From positions 1-5,790 of the forward strand of contig CANQKK010000055.1 of assembly GCA_947624475.1 (NCBI GenBank): 5,790 bases of DNA. Reading direction: 5' to 3'. The first letter of the stretch is position 1. Each line of letters begins with the position of its first letter. The translations under genes were made by a program, and so were the position numbers. Shown here piece by piece: positions 1-4,402 of this stretch. The notes under the pieces were generated by a model, which saw nothing but the letters and a program-made list of their open reading frames with translations, made no database searches and was not told the DNA's origin. The DNA is from an uncultured Bacilli bacterium (GTDB lineage Bacteria > Bacillota_I > Bacilli_A > RF39 > UBA660).

Positions 1-60
1 CGCCCTTGGGCGTCGTCATGGAGGTCTGTCTCGCCGATAAGGCGAGAGGCGCGAATTAGA
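1..60. other. GC-rich, hairpin-forming segment; possible edge of a structured RNA
   Basis: By hand count 37 of 60 bases are G or C, against roughly 30% in the rest of the window. It folds readily: CGCC/GGCG closes a CTTG tetraloop at 1-12, and a perfect 7-bp stem TCTCGCC/GGCGAGA (29-35 with 41-47) closes a GATAA loop. High GC with compact hairpins in an AT-rich genome usually marks a structured RNA. I could not match it to tRNA, tmRNA, SRP RNA, RNase P RNA, rRNA or a common riboswitch. Neither strand shows a T-run directly after the hairpin, so it is not a plain terminator. It is cut by the window edge and its strand is unknown. A foreign or misassembled contig end is the main alternative. 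Confidence 0.35.
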
Positions 61-72
61 AAAAAACTATAG

Positions 73-90
73 ATATGACGTCAGTCATAT
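73..90. repeat. Short perfect inverted repeat with 7-bp arms
   Basis: ATATGAC (73-79) and GTCATAT (84-90) are perfect inverted arms around GTCA, and TGACGTCA (76-83) inside them is itself a palindrome. No T-run follows on the plus strand. On the minus strand a run of seven T begins a few bases later. It could be an operator-like site or a weak hairpin between the GC-rich element and the dismutase gene. No function is assigned. Confidence 0.4.
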
Positions 91-102
91 AAATAATAGA
101 GT

Positions 103-140
103 GAAAATAGATATCTTGGGAAATAGAGATATCTATTTTC
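103..140. terminator. Probable (bidirectional) terminator downstream of the dismutase gene
   Basis: A perfect 13-bp inverted repeat pairs GAAAATAGATATC (103-115) with GATATCTATTTTC (128-140) across a 12-base loop. It begins only 6 bases beyond the dismutase stop codon on the minus strand. A-rich 5' arms and T-rich 3' arms occur on both strands, as in bidirectional Rho-independent terminators. The terminal U-tract is short (TTTTC), so efficiency is uncertain. Confidence 0.65.
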
Positions 141-145
141 TAGTG

Positions 146-754
146 TTATTTAGTATTATCTAGATAGAGATTATATACTTTTTCAAAGTCTATTATATTA
201 AAGATATTGTCTAGGTATTTACTTCTATCATAGGTATATTTTAGATAATAAGAGTGTTCCCAGACATCTATTGTCATGATAGGTATAAAGCCATAGTAAT
301 AAGGGGTATCTTGGTTAGAGGTATTGATAATTTTAAGGTTATTGTTTTTATCTATGACTAAGAAAGTATAACCACTACCTTTTACTTCTTTAGCCATAGT
401 TATAAATTCTTCTTTAAATTTGTTTACTGAACCAAAGTTTTTATTAATTAGTTTTATTAGTTCACTAGGCATTTCTTTCTTTTTATCGGTTAGATTATAA
501 AAATAGAGACTATGATTTAGATATCCTCCTAGATTATAGAGAATTTCATCTCGATCTTTTATGGGAATAATATCGATATTTTGGGCTAGATAGATAGCAC
601 TATTTTTATAATCGTAATTGTTTTCTTTTAATAGTTTATTTAGTTTATCAGTATAATTTTGATAGTGGACCCCGTAATGTAAATTTAGTGTCTTATCGTC
701 AATTATGGGTTCTAGACTATTATAACTTAGGGGTATCTTTTTATATTCATTCAA
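146..754 (-). CDS. sodA: Superoxide dismutase, Mn/Fe family (Mn-type signature)
   Basis: Cytoplasmic enzyme converting superoxide to hydrogen peroxide and oxygen. All four metal ligands are present. Numbered from the TTG start (202 aa) they are His26, His81 (NHS), Asp163 and His167 (the DVWEH motif at 163-167). Also present are second-sphere His30, gateway Tyr34 and dimer-interface Glu166/Tyr170. Gln148 in NQD, with Gly-Gly before the NHS motif, is the arrangement of Mn enzymes; Fe enzymes carry the active-site Gln in the N-terminal domain. Length is typical. Unusually, Trp85 and the GSGWAW tryptophans of E. coli SodA are replaced by Phe, Tyr and Phe, while the DVWEH Trp remains. Start choice: the longest frame opens with GTG at 763-761 but nothing resembling a ribosome site precedes it, and that GTG lies inside AGGTGA (765-760), five bases before TTG at 754-752. 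The gene stands alone, divergent from the two-component genes. Metal use (Mn, Fe or either) is inferred. Confidence 0.93.
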   Translation of the reverse strand: MNEYKKIPLSYNSLEPIIDDKTLNLHYGVHYQNYTDKLNKLLKENNYDYKNSAIYLAQNIDIIPIKDRDEILYNLGGYLNHSLYFYNLTDKKKEMPSELIKLINKNFGSVNKFKEEFITMAKEVKGSGYTFLVIDKNNNLKIINTSNQDTPYYYGFIPIMTIDVWEHSYYLKYTYDRSKYLDNIFNIIDFEKVYNLYLDNTK

Positions 755-759
755 TTTTA

Positions 760-765
760 TCACCT
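760..765 (-). promoter_or_regulatory. Shine-Dalgarno AGGTGA that sets the dismutase start
   Basis: On the minus strand AGGTGA is followed by five bases and then TTG (754-752). The same AGGTGA sits six bases before the response-regulator ATG. This supports initiation at TTG and not at the in-frame GTG (763-761) buried in this site. Confidence 0.65.
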
Positions 766-788
766 ATATAAGTATATTTTTATCTCAC

Positions 789-819
789 ATAATTTACCAC
801 AATTTTTTGATAATTTACC
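789..819. repeat. Direct repeat of ATAATTTACC, 21-base period; candidate regulator-binding site
   Basis: ATAATTTACC occurs at 789-798 and again at 810-819, exactly two helical turns apart, in the divergent region between the dismutase and regulator genes. OmpR-family regulators bind direct repeats on one face of DNA, so this is a reasonable site for the neighbouring regulator. The second copy ends eight bases before a TATAAT (828-833), roughly where a -35 element would sit. A nine-base core, ATAATTTAC, recurs at the promoter of the second surface-protein gene (4345-4353). Binding is inference. Confidence 0.4.
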
Positions 820-833
820 TGGTTTTTTATAAT
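807..833 (+). promoter_or_regulatory. Possible distal promoter of the two-component operon
   Basis: A perfect -10 hexamer TATAAT (828-833) lies 15 bases after TTGATA (807-812). The spacer is shorter than the usual 17, which would suit an activator-dependent promoter with the ATAATTTACC repeat overlapping the -35. It competes with the proximal extended -10 at 895-903. I cannot tell which is used. Confidence 0.3.
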
Positions 834-861
834 ATACTTTTAGTATGAAAGGAAGTGATAG

Positions 862-888
862 ATGAAAAAAAGAAAGGGAATCTATTAA
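862..888 (+). other. Possible 8-codon upstream ORF (not firmly supported)
   Basis: ATG at 862 opens the frame MKKRKGIY and stops at TAA (886-888), 36 bases before the regulator start. A purine-rich AAAGGAAGTGA (848-858) is suitably placed as a ribosome site. It would be translated only on a transcript from the distal promoter. ATAGAT (858-863) and ATCTAT (880-885) could also pair around it. It may be a leader peptide or simply chance in AT-rich DNA. Confidence 0.2.
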
Positions 889-894
889 TTATTG

Positions 895-903
895 TGTTAT
901 ACT
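895..903 (+). promoter_or_regulatory. Candidate extended -10 promoter of the two-component operon
   Basis: TGTTATACT (895-903) is a TGn-extended -10 with five of six consensus bases. No good -35 lies 16-18 bases upstream, which is tolerated by extended -10 promoters. Transcription would begin near 910, just ahead of AAGGTGA (912-918) and the ATG at 925. This gives the same very short leader as the two surface-protein genes downstream. Confidence 0.45.
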
Positions 904-924
904 ATATATAGAAGGTGATACTTA

Positions 925-1587
925 ATGTACAATATAGTTCTAGTAGAGGATGAGAAGGATTTGAATAGTTTAATTAGGGCATATTTAGAAAAAGAGGGGT
1001 ATTCTGTTACTAGTTATGAAAGGGGAATAGATGCTATTAATAATGTTAATATACCCGCTCATCTTTGGATACTTGATATTATGTTAGGGGATGATGTCAG
1101 TGGTTATGATATTATTAAAAAAATTAGAGAGATTAATCCCGATATGCCAGTTATTTTTACTTCTGCTAGAGATAAAGAGCTTGATAAGATAATAGGGTTG
1201 GAACTAGGAAGTGATGATTATATTACGAAACCTTATTCTCCAAAAGAGTTAGTTCTGAGGGTAAATAATATTATTAGAAGAGCATACTTATATTCTAGTG
1301 ATAATAAGAGAGTTTCTTATAAAAATTATGTTATTGATTTGGATAAGAGAATGGCTACTTTAAATGATAAAGATATTAATCTTACTACTTTGGAGTTTGA
1401 TTTACTATATATGTTTGTTACTAATAAGAAGAGATCTTTCTCGAGGGATGATATTTTAAACAACATTTGGGGAGATAATTATTTTGGTACAGATAGGGTA
1501 GTAGATGATTTGGTTAGAAGACTTCGAAAAAAGATGCCAGAACTTGATATTAATACGATATATGGATATGGGTATAGACTGATATGA
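925..1587 (+). CDS. Two-component response regulator, OmpR/PhoB family
   Basis: Phosphorylation-switched DNA-binding transcription factor. The 220-aa protein has a receiver domain (about 1-118) and a C-terminal winged helix-turn-helix (about 128-220). Receiver landmarks: acidic pocket Glu8/Asp9 in VEDE, phospho-acceptor Asp51 in LDIML, switch Thr79, aromatic Tyr99, and Lys102 in TKPY. In the effector domain, LTTLEFDLL, the recognition-helix region RVVDDLVRRLRKKM (191-204) and the terminal GYGYRLI follow the OmpR/PhoB pattern; length is normal. ATG 925 lies six bases after AGGTGA (913-918). Its TGA overlaps the kinase start by four bases (ATGA), implying translational coupling and a cognate pair. 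Candidate sites for autoregulation are the ATAATTTACC repeats upstream. No specific regulon can be named: subgroup names such as WalR, PhoP or VanR are not justified by the sequence alone. Confidence 0.95.
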   Translation: MYNIVLVEDEKDLNSLIRAYLEKEGYSVTSYERGIDAINNVNIPAHLWILDIMLGDDVSGYDIIKKIREINPDMPVIFTSARDKELDKIIGLELGSDDYITKPYSPKELVLRVNNIIRRAYLYSSDNKRVSYKNYVIDLDKRMATLNDKDINLTTLEFDLLYMFVTNKKRSFSRDDILNNIWGDNYFGTDRVVDDLVRRLRKKMPELDINTIYGYGYRLI

Positions 1588-2849
1588 GAAAGATTAAACT
1601 TACGGAACAATTGCTTTTGATTTGTATTCTAGTTATTGTTATTGTCGTTATATCACTTGGGATAATTCTTCCGAGAACGCTCCTTCCAATATATGAGGAT
1701 AGTTTGTATAATTATTTGACTCAGTCGCTTACACTAGTAGATAGTCCGAATAATATTACTAGTAAGATAAATAGTGAGGTTGCATATATTTATATTGCTA
1801 GGAATGATGATATTATTGTATCGGATAATTTGTATTCGGTTATTGGTACGGATAATATTGATAAGATACTTAGTGGTATAGTTGATACGAAGGGTAATTT
1901 TGTTAGTAATAAGAGGCTATACTACTATGCGGTTATGAAAAGTGATAATTTTGAGAAGATAGCGATTACTGGTAGTAATTATATTATTGTTATGAGAGCG
2001 GAGATACTTAAGATTATTCTTCTAGTAGTGGGTATTACTTTTGTTATTACGACATTACTGATACTCGTGTGGTCTAATCACTTGGTTAATAGAATTAAGA
2101 AACTTAAAGATAAGATAGATAATATTGATAATGATGACTATGATCATGATATTCACTATGAGTATGATGATGAGTTATATACGCTAGAGGTTGCTACGCA
2201 GAATATGCGTAATTATCTTAAACAGCAAGAGGAATATAAGAATCAGATGTATCAAAATATTTCTCATGATTTTAAAACTCCTATTACGGTTATGAAATCC
2301 TATATCGAGGCTTCGGAAGATGGGGTTGAAACGAAAGATAAGACTTTGAAAATATGTGAAGAACAGTTAAATAAATTAGAAATAAAAGTTCACTCCTTAC
2401 TATATTTAAATAAACTTAATTACTTTAAGGATAAGAGGGATAGTATTAATGAGACTTGTGATGTGAGTGCTATAGTTAATTCTGCTACTGAAAAGTTTAG
2501 TCCTTCGAGACCGGAAGTAAAATTTGTTCTCGATATTGATAAGAAACATGCTATCTTTCGAGGTACTAGTGAGATGTGGGAAGCCATTATTGATAATATT
2601 TTGAATAATTTTATGCGTTATGCAAAGAAGAAAATTAAAATAACTATCAAGGGTGGTAAAATTATTTTGTATAATGATGGTCCAAATATTGATAAAGATG
2701 TTCTCACTAATATTTTTACTCCCTATGAAAAAGGTGTGAAGGGTATCTTTGGGCTTGGATTATCGATTGTTAAGAAAACGCTTCTTTTCCTTAATTATGA
2801 TATTAGTATTGAAAATGAAAAGAAGGGTGTAAAATTTATTATCAGTTAA
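1584..2849 (+). CDS. Membrane-bound sensor histidine kinase (HAMP-HisKA-HATPase)
   Basis: Senses an extracellular cue, autophosphorylates on His and passes the phosphate to the regulator encoded just upstream. Order along 421 aa: first membrane helix (about 9-30), extracytoplasmic sensor (about 31-138), second helix (about 141-163), HAMP-like linker (about 164-215), HisKA with His228 in ISHDFKTP, and a HATPase domain (about 325-421). ATPase landmarks are the N-box Asn338 and Asn342, G1 Asp365 in NDGPNI, the F-box IFTPYEKG (377-384) and G2 FGLGLSI (389-395). The second G1 glycine of DGPGI is Asn368, a mild departure. All catalytic residues needed for activity seem present. The sensor region resembles no domain I recognise and has no cysteines, so the ligand is unknown. 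Start ATG 1584 overlaps the regulator stop and lacks its own strong ribosome site. A hairpin terminator begins within the stop codon, separating this operon from the surface genes. Confidence 0.95.
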   Translation: MRKIKLTEQLLLICILVIVIVVISLGIILPRTLLPIYEDSLYNYLTQSLTLVDSPNNITSKINSEVAYIYIARNDDIIVSDNLYSVIGTDNIDKILSGIVDTKGNFVSNKRLYYYAVMKSDNFEKIAITGSNYIIVMRAEILKIILLVVGITFVITTLLILVWSNHLVNRIKKLKDKIDNIDNDDYDHDIHYEYDDELYTLEVATQNMRNYLKQQEEYKNQMYQNISHDFKTPITVMKSYIEASEDGVETKDKTLKICEEQLNKLEIKVHSLLYLNKLNYFKDKRDSINETCDVSAIVNSATEKFSPSRPEVKFVLDIDKKHAIFRGTSEMWEAIIDNILNNFMRYAKKKIKITIKGGKIILYNDGPNIDKDVLTNIFTPYEKGVKGIFGLGLSIVKKTLLFLNYDISIENEKKGVKFIIS

Positions 2850-2885
2850 AGAACTATGCTTATGGTTATAAGTCATAGTTCTTTT
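2848..2885 (+). terminator. Strong Rho-independent terminator of the two-component operon
   Basis: AAAGAACTATG (2848-2858) pairs perfectly with CATAGTTCTTT (2874-2884). The stem continues as CTTAT/ATAAG past one bulged T and closes on a GGTT loop (2864-2867), for 16 pairs in total, ending in TTTT (2882-2885). The stem starts inside the kinase TAA. It should block read-through into the surface-protein genes. Confidence 0.9.
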
Positions 2886-2927
2886 GACATATGAGATGTC
2901 TTTAATCTGGAAGTTTTGGAATAGTGG

Positions 2928-2956
2928 TTTACAAGATATTTGCTTTGTGATATCAT
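2928..2956 (+). promoter_or_regulatory. Extended -10 promoter of the first surface-protein gene
   Basis: TTTACA (2928-2933) and TATCAT (2951-2956) each match five of six sigma-A consensus bases with an ideal 17-base spacer. TGA (2948-2950) directly before the -10 makes it an extended -10. The second surface gene has the same elements at identical distances from its ATG, which is strong comparative support. The predicted start of transcription, near 2963, leaves a leader of only about 20 bases. Confidence 0.8.
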
Positions 2957-2964
2957 TGTAATAG

Positions 2965-2971
2965 AAAGGAG
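2965..2971 (+). promoter_or_regulatory. Ribosome binding site AAAGGAG that sets the start at 2982
   Basis: AAAGGAG lies 10 bases before ATG 2982. A longer in-frame reading beginning with TTG at 2940 would put the promoter -10 and this site inside the coding region, so it is rejected. The same spacing occurs upstream of 4403. Confidence 0.85.
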
Positions 2972-2981
2972 AATTAGAAAA

Positions 2982-4265
2982 ATGAGAAAAGGAAAGTTAT
3001 TGATGGGAGTAGTCTCTACTTTTATTGCAGGAATAGTCTTTATGCCAAATACTTATGCTTTAGCAAATAGTGACTGCAGTGATGTTAAGGATGAGGATAC
3101 ATTTAAAAATTGTATTGGAGATACTGGTGTAACTGAAATAAAACTCGGTGACAACTTAGATCTATCATCATATGTAACACTTAAACATGTTGTCAATCTT
3201 GATTTGAACGGGAAAACTTTGACACGTCAGACAGATCACACAGGTAGCGTAATTATACTTGTTGATGATGGTGGTGATTTGACTGTTCAAGATAGTCAGA
3301 GTGGTGGTAAGATCTATAACTCTAGAGGTAATAGAGGAGACTCTGCTATTATGATGCAAGGAGAAAGTCCGAAACTTACGATCAATGGTGGAACTATCGA
3401 AGGCGCTTATACTGGTATTGGTTCTTCAAGCTCTCTTCCTAATAGTGAGTCAATTACTATTAATGGTGGAACTATTAAGGGTCAATTTGGTATTGGTGTG
3501 TTCGGTAATAATGCTACTTTAACTGTTAAAGGTGGTACTATTAGTGCTACTAGTGGTTTTGCGGTAGCAGGTAATGGTGCCAACACGCAGAATGCTACTA
3601 TTAACATTGAAGGTGGAACACTTATTTCTACTGATAATGCTGCTATTTATAAGCCAAATACTGGTACTCTCAATATTTCAGGAGGCGACATTACTGGTTT
3701 AATTGGCGTTGCTGCCTTCCGTGGAAAAGTTAATATTACTGGTGGTAAAATTGCTGGTACTGGAACTGCTGGTCAAACGACAACTAATGTAGGAGAAGCA
3801 AAAGATACTGAGGGTAATCCTATAGAACTACCTCTCGGTGTTGCTGCTGTTATTGATAATACTGCTAAACTAGGTTATGAATATGATGATGATACTAAAG
3901 CTAACATGAAAATTGAAGGCGATGTTCTGTTAGAATCAAATGATACACCAATTATGGATCTCGAAGACGAAGATAGTGAAATTAATGTTTTCGTTGGTAC
4001 TGGTGTCACTTCTGTACAGAAGATTAATCTAGCCTATATTTCTGATGATTTAGTACAAGATCCAATTACTGGTGCAGTTATGACTAAAACTGATTATGAA
4101 CAACTAGAAGCTGATCGTAATAGTACTGATGAAAATTCAGAATCATCAAATGTTAAACCACCAAAAACTGGCGATATCAATTTAGTACTTATTATTAGTG
4201 CAATTCTTACTGCTGTAGTTGGTGCTGTTTTTGCTAAGAAAAAAATTGCTACTAGAGTTAACTAA
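2982..4265 (+). CDS. Cell-wall-anchored surface protein with GGTI-type beta-helix repeats and PPKTG sorting signal
   Basis: Exported surface protein of 427 aa; specific function unknown. A signal peptide (basic MRKGK, hydrophobic 6-21) ends at ALA, with likely cleavage after Ala28. The region about 50-260 carries six imperfect motifs of the form xIxGGxI, beginning near 133, 159, 181, 208, 231 and 251. Spacing of 20-27 residues suggests turns of a right-handed parallel beta-helix of pectate-lyase-like type, common in Gram-positive adhesins. I see no catalytic motif. Residues about 300-375 are non-repetitive, followed by an acidic, Ser/Asn-rich linker (377-391). The C-terminus is a sorting signal: PPKTG (393-397), hydrophobic helix (about 399-418) and tail KKKIATRVN. 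A sortase would cleave between Thr396 and Gly397; none is encoded here. Cys32 and Cys44 lie just inside the mature N-terminus and could form a disulfide. The gene has its own promoter and terminator. An adhesin or wall-structure role is inferred. Confidence 0.88.
   Translation: MRKGKLLMGVVSTFIAGIVFMPNTYALANSDCSDVKDEDTFKNCIGDTGVTEIKLGDNLDLSSYVTLKHVVNLDLNGKTLTRQTDHTGSVIILVDDGGDLTVQDSQSGGKIYNSRGNRGDSAIMMQGESPKLTINGGTIEGAYTGIGSSSSLPNSESITINGGTIKGQFGIGVFGNNATLTVKGGTISATSGFAVAGNGANTQNATINIEGGTLISTDNAAIYKPNTGTLNISGGDITGLIGVAAFRGKVNITGGKIAGTGTAGQTTTNVGEAKDTEGNPIELPLGVAAVIDNTAKLGYEYDDDTKANMKIEGDVLLESNDTPIMDLEDEDSEINVFVGTGVTSVQKINLAYISDDLVQDPITGAVMTKTDYEQLEADRNSTDENSESSNVKPPKTGDINLVLIISAILTAVVGAVFAKKKIATRVN
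3378..3750 (+). repeat. Degenerate in-gene repeats encoding the GGTI motifs
   Basis: Six imperfect copies of a motif read in protein as xIxGGxI occur about every 60-80 bases. DNA similarity is patchy: the first two share ATTAATGGTGGAACTAT-like bases while later copies diverge strongly. This is protein-level repetition in a beta-helix, not a recent tandem DNA array. Confidence 0.6.
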
Positions 4266-4270
4266 TTATA
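4167..4270 (+). repeat. Direct repeat, copy 1: sorting-signal module and stop
   Basis: From the Thr codon of PPKTG through the stop and the following TTATA, this stretch aligns without gaps to 5594-5697 with about 8 mismatches in 104 bases (hand count). It encodes the membrane helix and basic tail. The upstream bodies of the two genes are not alignable, so the 3' ends are conserved far beyond the rest. Confidence 0.85.
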
Positions 4271-4274
4271 ATAT

Positions 4275-4304
4275 AAGAAATAGGTAAAAATATCTATTTC
4301 TTTT
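4275..4304 (+). terminator. Rho-independent terminator of the first surface-protein gene
   Basis: AAGAAATAGGTA (4275-4286) pairs with TATCTATTTCTT (4291-4302) through 12 pairs including one G-T wobble. It closes on an AAAA loop and runs into a T-tract (TTTT at 4301-4304). It starts 10 bases after the stop codon. Confidence 0.85.
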
Positions 4305-4348
4305 AATATGTTGTTTACATTGCTAATGTATAATAGTAAGCAAGATAA

Positions 4349-4377
4349 TTTACAAAAAGATCTTTTTATGATACCAT
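4349..4377 (+). promoter_or_regulatory. Extended -10 promoter of the second surface-protein gene
   Basis: TTTACA (4349-4354), a 17-base spacer ending in TGA, and TACCAT (4372-4377) mirror the promoter at 2928-2956. Both lie 54 bases from -35 to ATG. The -35 sits within GATAATTTACA (4344-4354), which matches GATAATTTACC (809-819) upstream of the response regulator at 10 of 11 bases. It may therefore be a regulator target; that part is inference. Confidence 0.75.
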
Positions 4378-4385
4378 TATTATAG

Positions 4386-4392
4386 AAAGGAG
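4386..4392 (+). promoter_or_regulatory. Ribosome binding site AAAGGAG that sets the start at 4403
   Basis: AAAGGAG ends only one base before the in-frame ATG at 4394, too close for initiation. It lies 10 bases before ATG 4403, identical to the spacing in the upstream paralogous cassette. The start at 4403 is therefore preferred. Confidence 0.8.
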
Positions 4393-4402
4393 AATGAAAA
4401 AA

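Noticed and set aside
1..72. Open plus-strand frame ending in TAG at 70-72, possible end of an upstream gene
   Set aside because: The first 60 bases use GC-rich codons unlike every other gene here, and the 23-residue product (RPWASSWRS...) resembles nothing; a structured element fits better. It cannot be excluded without the left flank.
789..819. Assignment of the regulator to WalR or PhoP from TTTAC-type boxes
   Set aside because: The half-site spacing does not match the TGTWAH-N5-TGTWAH WalR box or the tighter PhoP repeats. The motif is reported only as a candidate site.
1581..1590. Mollicute genetic code with TGA as tryptophan
   Set aside because: TGA at 1585-1587 ends the regulator at the normal GYGYRLI terminus, and tryptophan is encoded by TGG in the genes here.
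2887..2899. ACAT-N5-ATGT boxes upstream of both surface genes (2887-2899 and 4317-4329)
   Set aside because: Their distances to the -35 differ (28 against 19 bases), and the third upstream region has only half of the motif, so a shared operator is not supported.
2884..2912. Perfect TTGACA at 2884-2889 as a promoter -35
   Set aside because: It overlaps the terminator T-tract, and the bases at a 17-base spacing (CTGGAA) are no -10. The promoter at 2928-2956 is far better.
2940..2981. N-terminal extension of the first surface protein from a TTG at 2940
   Set aside because: It would translate through the promoter -10 and the AAAGGAG and put 14 non-signal residues before a normal signal peptide.
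3168..3359. 63-codon open frame on the minus strand
   Set aside because: It lies wholly inside the first surface-protein gene, has no ribosome site or recognisable product, and is a shadow of that gene.
4314..4334. TTTACA (4314-4319) and TATAAT (4329-4334) as an additional promoter
   Set aside because: The spacer is only 9 bases. ACATT/AATGT around 4317-4329 is a short inverted repeat that is not consistently placed in the other cassettes.
4394..4402. Upstream ATG of the second surface protein
   Set aside because: Only one base separates it from AAAGGAG. The ATG at 4403 has the same 10-base spacing as the paralogous gene.
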